The notes beneath the pieces were generated by a model. It searched no databases and was not told where the DNA came from. It saw nothing but the letters and a program-made list of their open reading frames with translations. A stretch of 15,188 nt of DNA from an uncultured Phycisphaerae bacterium (GTDB lineage: Bacteria > Planctomycetota > Phycisphaerae > Phycisphaerales > SM1A02). The translations under genes were made by a program, and so were the position numbers. Position 1 is the stretch's first letter, and each line of letters begins with the position of its first letter. This document shows positions 6,903-14,695 of the stretch, piece after piece. The stretch covers positions 1 to 15,188 of the forward strand of contig CALCOW010000362.1 of the NCBI GenBank assembly GCA_937899935.1. The letters are read 5' to 3'.

Positions 6903-8420
6903 TCAAGCATCGGGCGATAAAGCTGGATCAACTCCATCCATTGGAAAGACTGCTGAGACCGTGCGCTCTTGATCCATGATCTTTGTAATCGTCTCGGATA
7001 CTTCAGGAAGTTGCTTTGAAATGTCAGTCGTTTCGGCTGGATCTAGCTCAAGGTCAAACAACTGGAACCTGGTTTTCCCTTTGGCCATCCCGGTGCGGAC
7101 TGCTTTGTATTGCCCCATCCTGACCGCCTGGCGGCCATTTCGCTCCCAGTAAAGAAATGGGCTACCGGCCTCCTGCGCTTCGCCCTGTAATGCCGCTGCA
7201 AAACTCACGCCATCAGTCTTTTTGGCGGCAGGCGCGTCAACGAGCTCAAGAACGGTTGGCATCACGTCTTGAAAACCACTGACATGATCACTGGTTTCGT
7301 TGGCTGGAATCTTACCGGGCCAACGAGCAATCATTGGCACACGAATACCACCCTCCCACAGTGATCCCTTTAATCCGCGTAGACCACCGGCGCTATTGAA
7401 AAAATCGTAATCCACACCACCTGCATAAGTAGGTCCATTATCACTCGAAAAGATGACGATTGTGTTATCCGCAATACCTTGGGCTTCGAGTTGATCAAGA
7501 ATCTTACCGACCTCGGTATCTAATCTTGTAATCATGGCTGCATAGGCTGCCCGCGGACGCAAATGAGGCAGATAGCCCTTCTGGCCAAGATAGGGTTCAG
7601 CATCCCATGATTCTGGATAGGACTCTAGATCTTTTTCAGGAACTTGAAGTGCAACATGAGGAATTGGGCTCGGGTAGTAAAGAAAAAATGGCCTCCCACC
7701 ACTCTCTTTAATAAACGCAACTGCTTCATCAATCATCAAGTCTGGCGCATATTGCTCTCGTGCATATTGACGCTCATACATCGCTGTGTCTTCAAGCGGC
7801 TCTGCTATCTTCTGATGCGCTTTGAAATAGTCATTGCCCTCAAGCATGATCTTCTCTGAGTTTCGCCAGAGATGTGTTGGGTAATAGTTATGCGCTTTTC
7901 TTTGACAGAGATAGCCGTAGAAGTGATCAAACCCCTGCTGATTCGGATGACCAGATGTCCCAGGGCCACCCAGTCCCCATTTTCCAATCGCCGAAGTTCG
8001 ATAGCCCTGTGCCTGCAGCTGCCGAGCAAGCGTCTCGGTTCCTGACGGAAGTGGATATTGGCCCTCTGGTTGATCTGGCCCCCACCCACCATTCTCCCAA
8101 TTATCGCGCACAATCGAATGACCGGTATGCATACCTGTCAGCAAAACACAACGTGACGGCGCACATACAGTGCTACCTGAATAATGTTGCGTCATCCGCA
8201 TACCTTGCTGGGCTAACCGATCAATATTTGGGGTTTGAATCAATTCTTGACCATAAGAGCCCAACTCTCCATAACCAAGATCATCAGCCAAAATGTAAAC
8301 AACATTGGGCTTTGAGGTCTTGGACGAAGGTCGAACCGTCTGGACATCTTCCTGGTCAGAAAACGCCACACTTGGCATGATCCCGAACAACAGTAATACG
8401 ATGAGCTTCGTCGTTCGCAT
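6903..8420 (-). CDS. Exported type I (Cys-type) sulfatase
   Basis: The 505-residue protein begins with a signal peptide (MRTTKLIVLLLFGIMPSVAF), so it acts in the periplasm or outside. It belongs to the alkaline-phosphatase superfamily, sulfatase family S1. It shows NVVYILADDLGYGE with metal-binding D46-D47, the core signature C86-A-P-S-R90 followed by LLTG, where Cys86 would be converted to formylglycine, IVIFSSDNGP for the second metal site, and GLKGSLWEGGIRVP. It would remove sulfate esters from an organic substrate such as a sulfated polysaccharide; the substrate cannot be told from sequence. No formylglycine-generating or anSME gene is in the window, so maturation must come from elsewhere. 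ATG 8420 is chosen because a purine-rich GAGGGAAGAGAG lies just upstream and the signal peptide begins there; an in-frame TTG at 8441 is less likely. It follows the lipoprotein gene by 42 bases on the same strand, suggesting an operon. Confidence 0.93.
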   Translation of the reverse strand: MRTTKLIVLLLFGIMPSVAFSDQEDVQTVRPSSKTSKPNVVYILADDLGYGELGSYGQELIQTPNIDRLAQQGMRMTQHYSGSTVCAPSRCVLLTGMHTGHSIVRDNWENGGWGPDQPEGQYPLPSGTETLARQLQAQGYRTSAIGKWGLGGPGTSGHPNQQGFDHFYGYLCQRKAHNYYPTHLWRNSEKIMLEGNDYFKAHQKIAEPLEDTAMYERQYAREQYAPDLMIDEAVAFIKESGGRPFFLYYPSPIPHVALQVPEKDLESYPESWDAEPYLGQKGYLPHLRPRAAYAAMITRLDTEVGKILDQLEAQGIADNTIVIFSSDNGPTYAGGVDYDFFNSAGGLRGLKGSLWEGGIRVPMIARWPGKIPANETSDHVSGFQDVMPTVLELVDAPAAKKTDGVSFAAALQGEAQEAGSPFLYWERNGRQAVRMGQYKAVRTGMAKGKTRFQLFDLELDPAETTDISKQLPEVSETITKIMDQERTVSAVFPMDGVDPALSPDA

Positions 8421-8427
8421 TTTCAGA

Positions 8428-8439
8428 CTCTCTTCCCTC
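8428..8439 (-). promoter_or_regulatory. Ribosome binding site of the sulfatase gene
   Basis: On the minus strand GAGGGAAGAGAG ends seven bases before ATG 8420. It supports 8420 over the TTG at 8441, which overlaps this stretch. Confidence 0.6.
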
Positions 8440-8462
8440 AAGGCGTACTTCGTTCGATTTGC

Positions 8463-9095
8463 TTATGGCTCCTGGCCCATGCCATCAAAGTCAGAACCTG
8501 TGCCTAAATTTGTTGTCTCGTGTAGATTTACTAAACCAGACTCTAACTGCAAAGCAGCAGTATCCATGGCCGCAGCCAGTGCTATTTCTTGCTGACTCAA
8601 AGATCGACCAACAACTTGTATTGAGGATGCACCTTGCTGAAGCTCATTGATCGCTTTTTGAACATCGTCACGTGCATCAACCAAACCACCTCGAACCATA
8701 TGATCTGGTGGTGGCCCAGAAATCATAGAAACAGTCGCGACACCCATATTGGCGGCCGCGCCTTCAAGATCAATTGTTACTCTCTCGATTAACTGCTCAA
8801 ACTGCATGACTGATGCAATTGTCTTTTCTTCACTCTTTGACAACTGACGCCCAACAATTTGAAGTTGGGTTGCCTCATTACGCAAATGCACAAGCGCCCC
8901 TTGCAAAACAGTGATTGCTCTGGAAATTGGTTCAACGCTTGCTTTATCGACATTCGGTAATGTATCGCTCGGTTGGGTTGTTGGTGAAACGGTTTGATTC
9001 TTGCACCCTACGAGCGCCAGCATCATGCTTATCACGGCTGTCGCATAGGTAAGCCTTAGGTGGTGACGGTGATAGGCCCTGGCCTGACTCATCAT
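8463..9095 (-). CDS. Putative lipoprotein with two copies of a helical repeat
   Basis: From ATG 9095 the product has 210 residues. Residues 15-31 form a short hydrophobic signal ending in the lipobox L-V-G-C31, so a lipid-anchored envelope protein is expected. A Ser/Thr/Pro-rich linker (about 34-48) follows. Residues 57-113 and 138-194 are two diverged copies of one helical unit, most alike in QIVGRQLSKSE (79-89) and QVVGRSLSQQE (160-170), offset by 81 residues. The repeats are rich in Gln, Ala, Leu and Glu, with heptad-like spacing suggesting helical hairpins or coiled coils. The linker between them contains a Gly-Pro-Pro-Pro break. I do not recognise the family and assign no function. The start is set by a good GAGGAG six bases upstream; the longer frame to 9206 has no signal-like N-terminus. 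It lies 42 bases upstream of the sulfatase gene, so the two are probably co-transcribed. Confidence 0.75.
   Translation of the reverse strand: MMSQARAYHRHHLRLTYATAVISMMLALVGCKNQTVSPTTQPSDTLPNVDKASVEPISRAITVLQGALVHLRNEATQLQIVGRQLSKSEEKTIASVMQFEQLIERVTIDLEGAAANMGVATVSMISGPPPDHMVRGGLVDARDDVQKAINELQQGASSIQVVGRSLSQQEIALAAAMDTAALQLESGLVNLHETTNLGTGSDFDGMGQEP
8514..8684 (-). repeat. Second copy of the intragenic helical repeat in the lipoprotein
   Basis: This stretch encodes residues 138-194. It aligns without gaps to residues 57-113 at an offset of 81, sharing by eye roughly a quarter of positions. The best block is QVVGRSLSQQE. The likeness is at protein level; the DNA has diverged. Confidence 0.6.
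8757..8927 (-). repeat. First copy of the intragenic helical repeat in the lipoprotein
   Basis: This stretch encodes residues 57-113, with the core QIVGRQLSKSE. It pairs with the copy at 8514-8684. Confidence 0.6.
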
Positions 9096-9101
9096 TGTTC
9101 G

Positions 9102-9107
9102 CTCCTC
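9102..9107 (-). promoter_or_regulatory. Ribosome binding site of the lipoprotein gene
   Basis: GAGGAG on the minus strand lies six bases before ATG 9095, an ideal spacing. It decides the start against the longer open frame reaching 9206. Confidence 0.75.
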
Positions 9108-9273
9108 GTGTAAACAGTAAAGTTGCCCGTAAACCATATTGTGCCATAGGTCATCATTCAGAGCGAACGCACGGCCCCCACAGACAACCATTATCTCATG
9201 AAACAAACTTCTGGTCTGAAAGTGGCCCCAATGATAGAGATCCTGGCGGCCTTATTAATGGGCCTCAAGAATT

Positions 9274-11052
9274 CTAATAACCGGCTGGCAAATAGATGCT
9301 AAATTGGCTGCCAACGCCAACTTCACTGACAACATCAGTCGACCCGCCATGAACTCTGGCAATATGTTTCACGATCGCCAAGCCAAGGCCAGTGCCTCCA
9401 ATCTGCCGACTCCGCCCTTTATCAACACGGTAGAAACGCTCGAAGATTCGAGACAAGTGCTTCTTGGCAATTCCTGGACCAGTGTCACTGACGGCGATCA
9501 CGATCTGTCCGTTTGGAGATTTGTTAGCCAAAAGCATGACTTCGTCATCTGGCTCACTATAGCGAACAGCATTGATGAGGAGATTTGCGAGAGCCTGATG
9601 AAGCAACTCTCGATTACCTTCCACTTTCAGTTCCGACGCAACTTCAACTGAAATATCAATTGAACGTAACTGAGCCTGCTCCATGCAATCACGTCGCACA
9701 CCATGCAATAGTTCATAAACAACCAAAGACTCTCTCTCTAGACCTCTTGAACTTCCCGGTTCTTCCAGTCGAGCAAGCGACAACAAGTCTTCAATGATCG
9801 CAGAAAGACGTCGGATGTTGCGCAGAACGATCTCCATGTACTTGTCGCGCTGCTCTGGATCTTTTTCTTCACGTACAAGTTCTGCATATCCCTGGATTGA
9901 CATGATTGGCGTTCTTAGCTCATGCGAAACATTGGCCGCAAAGTCCGTGCGAATGCGTTCAAGCTGGCGAATATGAGTAATTTCATTTAGCAAAATCAGC
10001 ACACCTGAAACCTGATCTTCAGAATCGAATAGTGGCTCCCCTGTGACTTCCATCACCCGCCCGCCAAGTGACCTCAGTTTGAGTTCTGAGAACTGGTGTT
10101 CCGCTCTCCCCAAAGCCAAACGAACAAAACCATCGAGTGCTGGGTCTCTTACAAACTCCTCTAAGAGGTGACCTCGCACTTCGCGCCCCATGAGCTCTAA
10201 CATCGTCAATGCCGCGCGATTCATGCTTAGTACATGCCCCTCAAGATCAAGCGCAATGACTCCATTACTCATTGACTGCAAGATGGCCTGTACTTCTCCT
10301 TGTTGAACCTGGAGCATTTCCATACGTGTCTCAAGTTCAGAAGCCATTTGGTTGAGTGATTCAGCCAACAAATCAAGTTCACGGATTCCAGGTAGCTCAA
10401 TACGATGATTGAGCGCCCCAGACGCAAAACGCCGGCCGCCTCGAACTAAGAAACTGACTCGACGACTTAGCCAACTTGATACGAGGTAGATACCAAGCAG
10501 CGTGATGATCAAGGAAACAAGAAGCACACCAGCGATAAATGTGGTGAGTTTTGTAATGCGTGTATTGATGACCTGCATAGAAACCGCCGTACGTACAACA
10601 AAGAGAGGCTCTTTATTTTCGTTGGTGACGACGACCGCGTAGTACAACATATCTTGCTCTAGCGTCGAGCTAAAGCGACTGATATGGCCGGAACCCTCTT
10701 CGATTGCGACCGCGACTTCAGGACGAAACCGGTGATTATCCATCGCACTCGCACTTTCCAGACTATCAACGATCACTTTGCCATCACTCGCAATGACAGT
10801 GATACGAAGTCCAGGCGTCTGGGCACAAATACGATCTACGGCAGACTGTAGGGCGGCGGATTCAAGGCCGGTGCTTTCGATGAAAGCTGTGGTCCATGGC
10901 GTCAATTGCTTGAGCTCTTCAACTCGTTCTTCTTCGTAGAAATGGCGAGCTTCGCTAACGAGTACGACGCCAATAACAATGGCAATCAGTACTTGGATCG
11001 CCATCAGAAGGAGGCCCATCTGCCAAAGCAGTGTCCTCGGACGACGCTCCAT
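9274..11052 (-). CDS. PhoR-type membrane sensor histidine kinase
   Basis: The 592-residue protein is a complete sensor kinase. Helix 1 (about 10-32) and helix 2 (about 168-192) flank an extracytoplasmic sensor region of roughly 135 residues. Next come a HAMP linker (about 193-248), a PAS domain (about 252-360, QAILQSMSNGVIALDLEG), the HisKA H-box with phospho-acceptor H377 in VSHELRTP, and the HATPase_c domain with N-box ALANLLINAVRYS, G1 DTGPGIA (523-529), FERFYRV and G2 GTGLGL (553-558). This order matches PhoR-like kinases. The gene lies five bases after the response-regulator stop and uses a GAGGAG site inside the regulator's last codons, so the two are co-translated. The signal is unknown. 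PhoR assignment is by architecture only; no pst or phoU genes are in the window, so phosphate sensing is not shown. No missing catalytic residue was seen. Confidence 0.94.
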   Translation of the reverse strand: MERRPRTLLWQMGLLLMAIQVLIAIVIGVVLVSEARHFYEEERVEELKQLTPWTTAFIESTGLESAALQSAVDRICAQTPGLRITVIASDGKVIVDSLESASAMDNHRFRPEVAVAIEEGSGHISRFSSTLEQDMLYYAVVVTNENKEPLFVVRTAVSMQVINTRITKLTTFIAGVLLVSLIITLLGIYLVSSWLSRRVSFLVRGGRRFASGALNHRIELPGIRELDLLAESLNQMASELETRMEMLQVQQGEVQAILQSMSNGVIALDLEGHVLSMNRAALTMLELMGREVRGHLLEEFVRDPALDGFVRLALGRAEHQFSELKLRSLGGRVMEVTGEPLFDSEDQVSGVLILLNEITHIRQLERIRTDFAANVSHELRTPIMSIQGYAELVREEKDPEQRDKYMEIVLRNIRRLSAIIEDLLSLARLEEPGSSRGLERESLVVYELLHGVRRDCMEQAQLRSIDISVEVASELKVEGNRELLHQALANLLINAVRYSEPDDEVMLLANKSPNGQIVIAVSDTGPGIAKKHLSRIFERFYRVDKGRSRQIGGTGLGLAIVKHIARVHGGSTDVVSEVGVGSQFSIYLPAGY

Positions 11053-11057
11053 TAAAC

Positions 11058-11777
11058 CTACTCCTCTTCGTCAGGACTCCACTCATCCAAACGGTATCCA
11101 ACACCACGAATCGTATCGATACACTTTCCAAGATCACCCATTTTACGACGGAGAGAGGTGATGTGCACATCTATGGTACGAGGAGATAGAACAGCAGTCA
11201 CCCCATGCACTGATTGGATGATCTGGTGCCGCGTTCTGACAAAGCCAGGCCGATCGCAGAGGTATTGAAGAATACGAAACTCTGTGACTGTCAAATCACA
11301 CGATTTCCCATCAATTCGTACTTCGTGGCGATCGGTATCGATTGACAAACGGCCACCAAAAAGAATTTGCGAGGTATCCACAGAGTGATCATGACCAGGC
11401 TTGCTTCGTCGCCGCAAGATATTCCGAATACGAGCGATCAAGACCCGTGGACTGAAAGGCTTGGTCACATAATCATCAGCACCTATCTCGAGCCCAGCAA
11501 CGATGTCGGCCTCTTCACCACGAGCAGTGACCATAATGACCGGGAGTTCTCGCGTGGCTTCTTCCCACCGCAAAGCACGGCAGACCTCGAGACCACTCAT
11601 TCCTGGCAACATGAGGTCGAGTAGAATGAGATCGGGAGGCGTCTCCTTGATCTTCACGAGTGCGTCATTGCCATTGCCGATGATTTGAGTTGAATATCCT
11701 TCTCGCTTCACATGCAACTCAATGAGCTCTGCAATTTCTGGCTCGTCTTCAACGATTATGATCTGCTGATTCGTCAT
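11058..11777 (-). CDS. OmpR/PhoB-family response regulator
   Basis: This 239-residue DNA-binding regulator has a receiver domain (about 4-120) with acidic pocket E10-D11-E12, phospho-acceptor D54 in LLDLMLPGMSG, T84 in IMVTA, and K106 in YVTKPF. A winged-helix effector domain (about 137-233) follows, with LTVTEFRILQYLCDRPG, a recognition-helix region near SPRTIDVHITSLRRKMG and the terminal IRGVGYRL typical of the OmpR/PhoB family. It is the partner of the kinase encoded immediately downstream. All catalytic positions are present, so it should be phosphorylatable. The start at 11777 has a clear AAAGG five bases upstream. Resemblance is closest to PhoB-type regulators, but no Pho-box-like direct repeats were recognised in the upstream region, so the target regulon is open. 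Confidence 0.94.
   Translation of the reverse strand: MTNQQIIIVEDEPEIAELIELHVKREGYSTQIIGNGNDALVKIKETPPDLILLDLMLPGMSGLEVCRALRWEEATRELPVIMVTARGEEADIVAGLEIGADDYVTKPFSPRVLIARIRNILRRRSKPGHDHSVDTSQILFGGRLSIDTDRHEVRIDGKSCDLTVTEFRILQYLCDRPGFVRTRHQIIQSVHGVTAVLSPRTIDVHITSLRRKMGDLGKCIDTIRGVGYRLDEWSPDEEE
11061..11066 (-). promoter_or_regulatory. Ribosome binding site of the histidine kinase gene
   Basis: GAGGAG on the minus strand lies within the final codons of the response-regulator gene, eight bases before ATG 11052. It indicates coupled translation of regulator and kinase. Confidence 0.7.
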
Positions 11778-11782
11778 TTTTT

Positions 11783-11787
11783 CCTTT
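11783..11787 (-). promoter_or_regulatory. Ribosome binding site of the response-regulator gene
   Basis: The minus strand reads AGGAAAAAGGAAAAATG, placing AAAGG five bases before ATG 11777. A second AGGAA lies seven bases further upstream. Confidence 0.6.
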
Positions 11788-11803
11788 TTCCTATATTGCG
11801 CGA

Positions 11804-11809
11804 AGTATA
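11804..11809 (-). promoter_or_regulatory. Candidate -10 element for the two-component operon
   Basis: TATACT on the minus strand lies 26 bases before the response-regulator start. No good TTGACA-like -35 is found 16-19 bases further upstream, as often seen for activator-dependent promoters, so this is tentative. The 198-base divergent region 11778-11975 must also hold the promoter of the glycosyltransferase gene, for which I see only an A+T-rich patch at about 11905-11960. Confidence 0.3.
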
Positions 11810-11975
11810 GGCCTGATTTGTTTGCATTATGTTGCCATGCCAGATGAAAGTGCTTCTATGCAGACCGTGATGGGCCCTTTTGATCTGAAAAGTACAGCCA
11901 CCTCATTTTGTAAGTAATTTCTTAGCGGGAACTTCATCAAAAATTTGTCGTTATTCCACCTGAGCATGTCCATCT

Positions 11976-12674
11976 ATGCCACAAATATCCATCATTATCC
12001 CCACTTACCAGGAGGCCATAAACGCTCCGAACCTGCTCAAGAGAATTGCAGAAGCGCGGGAAGTCCATGGCTTGAAATGGGAAGTATTGTTCATGGATGA
12101 TGATAGTCAGGATGGGCTTGGCGAAGCGGTCAATCGCACGAATTTTGAATGGGCTCGGGTCATTGTCAGGAAGACAAACAGGGGGTTAGCCCCCGCCGTT
12201 ATTGATGGCTTTCATCACGCCTCAGGCAATATCCTGGTGGTCATGGATGCTGATCTGAGCCATCCACCCGAACAGATCAAGGCCTTGGTTGATCACCTCG
12301 AGCATGGAGCAGAAATGGCAATTGGGTCGCGCTACGTGCCAGGCGGCAGCACGGATCCGCACTGGGGCTGGTTTCGCAAACTCAATAGCCTCATCGCAAC
12401 CTGGATGGCTCGACCGCTCGTCAAGGCCAAGGATCCCATGTCCGGCTTCTTTGCACTGCATCAACAGACACTAGAACGTGCTCATCAACTGAGCCCCTTA
12501 GGCTATAAGATTGGCCTTGAGCTCATGGTCAAGTGCTCAATCAAAAGCATAGCGGAAGTACCAATTGTTTTTGTCGATCGTGCCGCTGGTGAGAGCAAGC
12601 TCACCTTCCGCCAGCAATGGCTCTACCTCAGACACCTGTTGCGTCTCTATAAGTACCGACTTCTTAAGCGATAG
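11976..12674 (+). CDS. Family 2 glycosyltransferase, polyprenyl-phosphate mannosyltransferase (DPM1)-like
   Basis: This 232-residue protein is a compact GT-A fold enzyme. Motifs in order: ISIIIPTYQEAINAPNL (4-20), the nucleotide-sugar motif D41-D-D-S-Q-D-G47, the metal-binding D91-A-D93 in VVMDADLSHPPE, IGSRYVPGGS (116-125), SGFFAL (156-161) and GESKLT (205-210). This set is typical of dolichol/polyprenyl-phosphate mannose synthases, which move mannose or glucose from a nucleotide sugar to a lipid phosphate for glycan or glycoprotein assembly. The protein stops after the catalytic domain and has no C-terminal membrane helices or GtrA domain, as in the soluble DPM1 type. The donor sugar cannot be told. 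There is no strong Shine-Dalgarno sequence before 11976. It is transcribed divergently from the two-component system, and its 3' end overlaps the convergent asparagine synthetase gene by 11 bases. Confidence 0.88.
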   Translation: MPQISIIIPTYQEAINAPNLLKRIAEAREVHGLKWEVLFMDDDSQDGLGEAVNRTNFEWARVIVRKTNRGLAPAVIDGFHHASGNILVVMDADLSHPPEQIKALVDHLEHGAEMAIGSRYVPGGSTDPHWGWFRKLNSLIATWMARPLVKAKDPMSGFFALHQQTLERAHQLSPLGYKIGLELMVKCSIKSIAEVPIVFVDRAAGESKLTFRQQWLYLRHLLRLYKYRLLKR

Positions 12675-14649
12675 AAGACGCCTGTTGTCTGGATGCTGGC
12701 TGAGAAAATTCGATATCAAAAGTCTCCGCCCATTTGATGAGATTGATGACACGCCAGAATCGCCACGAATAGTTTGACTTACCTGCACGGACTTTTTCAA
12801 AGTCTTGTCGCACCGCAGCAACATCAATAGGGAGCCCCTCTGGTATGTTGACGGAATCAAGTGTGTCACCTACCCAAACGGCTAGTGTTTCCATCCACTG
12901 TGCTTCGGGTGTTGGAAAACCGAGCTTATCGCGCCGATCAACGATCGCATCCGGAACAAATGGACGAATCGCTTCTCGGAAGACTTGTTTGGTTGTGCCA
13001 TCGGATGCAATCAATGCTTGATCTGGTAGAGAAAGCGCCAGGTTGGCTAAGTCTGTCTCTAAAAAAGGTACGCGACATTCAATGGAATGCCGCATGGAAC
13101 AGCGATCAGCATAGCGCAGCAGATCTGGAATACTCGAGCAGAAGAGTGTGTCAATCAGTCGATGATTCAGTGGGGTTGAACCGTCCTGACCGGCTAAACC
13201 CAACTCACCATGAGCGTTTGCCGAAGATCGCCAGCTGGGTTCTACAAAGGAATGCAACTCGGCACTCCTTGCTTTTATTCGACGCAAACTGCGTCTGATC
13301 GAGCTCGGTAGTGTCAATCCAATACTTGTGGCTCTTAGTTTCAATGCAGAGCTTTCATCAGAGGCACAGCTAGTCCCAAGCTTCCACCAAGCGCCGAGCT
13401 GTCCCTGACGTAATGCCCCTGCCATGCGATATGGCGCATACCCGTGATAACCTGCAAAGAGTTCATCAGCACCTTGCCCACTAAGTAACACCGTCAGGCC
13501 CGAATCACGAGCCCCACGAAAGACACAGTCGCTGGCAAAAATGCTCGTCGAACCCACCGGTTCCCCTTGGCTTCGAATGAAACCTGGCAGATCCTCTAAG
13601 AGTTCTTGAGGTTGCACAAGTACATCGTGGCGTATTGCCCCCGCTTCTTTGGTGATTAGATCAATCCATGGTTCTTCATTAACAGCACTGCCTCGCGCCA
13701 AATAACTAACGGCATGTATATCTTCGTTTGGACCCGCAATGTGCCGCATGGCCATCAGGATGGCACTTGAGTCGATGCCTCCAGAAAGCGCGACGCCAAG
13801 CGGAACATCACTTCGTAGATGTCGCTCTACAGAGCCTAAGAAGCGAGACCGAACTTCTTCGACCGTTTGTTCGAAGCTCAGGGTGGTGGGCGAGATATTT
13901 AATTTCCAAAAGCGATGTGGGCGAGGTACACCAGCATCCCCAATTTTCATTCGCATCAAATGTCCAGGCCGCAAGGCGCTGATATCCGCAAAGAAAGTGG
14001 AAGAAAGGTCTCCACTGTCCAGACCCATCAAGTAATCGGCAACCCGACTTCGATTGGCCTCGCGTGATACACCGGGGACCTGCAAAAGCGTACCCGGTTC
14101 AGATGCAAAGACAAAGACTGGTTCGTCACCAAGTCGGCCGCACGTCCAGTATAAAGGCTTGATGCCAAATGGATCGCGCGCTAACAACACCTGCCGCCGC
14201 TGTGTATCAAGCAACGCAAATGCATACATACCCACAAGTCGATTGACTGCTGCTTCACCCCATGTTTGCAAAGCTGCAAGCAGCACTTCTGTATCTGAGG
14301 TGCCGCGAAATTGAACGCCCTGTTTCTGCAATTCAACTCGAAGTGCTTCAGCGTTATAAATCTCGCCGTTATAGACCAAATGAAAACGGCCATCGGTACT
14401 TGACATGGGTTGATGGCCAGATTCACTCGTATCCACCACGGCGAGTCTTTGTTGCGCCAAGAGCACCTCACATGGTTCCCTCGCAAGCTCCGCATCACCT
14501 TGCTGAGCCAGGTTAAGACCCGGGCGCAACACGAGCACCCCCCGGTCATCTGGGCCACGATGAGCCAAATCTGAGAGCATCGCGGTCACCTGATGCGGCG
14601 CGATACTGAAAGGTCGACCTCGAGATATATATCCAGCGATACCACACAT
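12664..14649 (-). CDS. asnB: Asparagine synthetase, glutamine-hydrolysing
   Basis: The 661-residue enzyme uses glutamine ammonia and ATP to amidate aspartate. ATG 14649 is chosen because it gives M-C2-G-I-A-G, exposing the essential N-terminal nucleophile Cys2 after Met removal; the in-frame TTG at 14661 would not. The class II amidotransferase domain (about 2-200) shows AHRGPDD, QQRLAVVD with R68, YNGEIYN (94-99), GTSDTE (116-121) and RDPFGIKPLYW. The synthetase domain (about 250-600) has the PP-loop SGGIDSS (289-295), LLSGQGADELFAGY and IECRVPFLETDL. At 661 residues it is longer than the 554-residue E. coli AsnB and nearer to the Bacillus or mycobacterial type. In such proteins the acceptor may be free aspartate or an envelope component; the flanking GT2 gene makes the second option conceivable but unproven. 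No Shine-Dalgarno sequence is visible. It lies 46 bases downstream of a tRNA gene on the same strand. Confidence 0.93.
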   Translation of the reverse strand: MCGIAGYISRGRPFSIAPHQVTAMLSDLAHRGPDDRGVLVLRPGLNLAQQGDAELAREPCEVLLAQQRLAVVDTSESGHQPMSSTDGRFHLVYNGEIYNAEALRVELQKQGVQFRGTSDTEVLLAALQTWGEAAVNRLVGMYAFALLDTQRRQVLLARDPFGIKPLYWTCGRLGDEPVFVFASEPGTLLQVPGVSREANRSRVADYLMGLDSGDLSSTFFADISALRPGHLMRMKIGDAGVPRPHRFWKLNISPTTLSFEQTVEEVRSRFLGSVERHLRSDVPLGVALSGGIDSSAILMAMRHIAGPNEDIHAVSYLARGSAVNEEPWIDLITKEAGAIRHDVLVQPQELLEDLPGFIRSQGEPVGSTSIFASDCVFRGARDSGLTVLLSGQGADELFAGYHGYAPYRMAGALRQGQLGAWWKLGTSCASDESSALKLRATSIGLTLPSSIRRSLRRIKARSAELHSFVEPSWRSSANAHGELGLAGQDGSTPLNHRLIDTLFCSSIPDLLRYADRCSMRHSIECRVPFLETDLANLALSLPDQALIASDGTTKQVFREAIRPFVPDAIVDRRDKLGFPTPEAQWMETLAVWVGDTLDSVNIPEGLPIDVAAVRQDFEKVRAGKSNYSWRFWRVINLIKWAETFDIEFSQPASRQQASSIA

Positions 14650-14695
14650 GGGTGCTGCCAAAAGAGCGGATTGCCAAGACGGTCAGTACAACCAG

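Noticed and set aside
7874..8380. 168-codon plus-strand open frame across the sulfatase gene
   Set aside because: It is antisense to a sulfatase gene with all family motifs. Its translation is low-quality, with no recognisable domain and no ribosome binding site.
9240..9273. GGCC...GGCC inverted repeat after the kinase gene
   Set aside because: The stem is only four pairs and no T-run follows, so it is not supported as a terminator.
12861..13298. 145-codon plus-strand open frame
   Set aside because: It lies opposite the conserved synthetase domain of asnB and has no features of its own.
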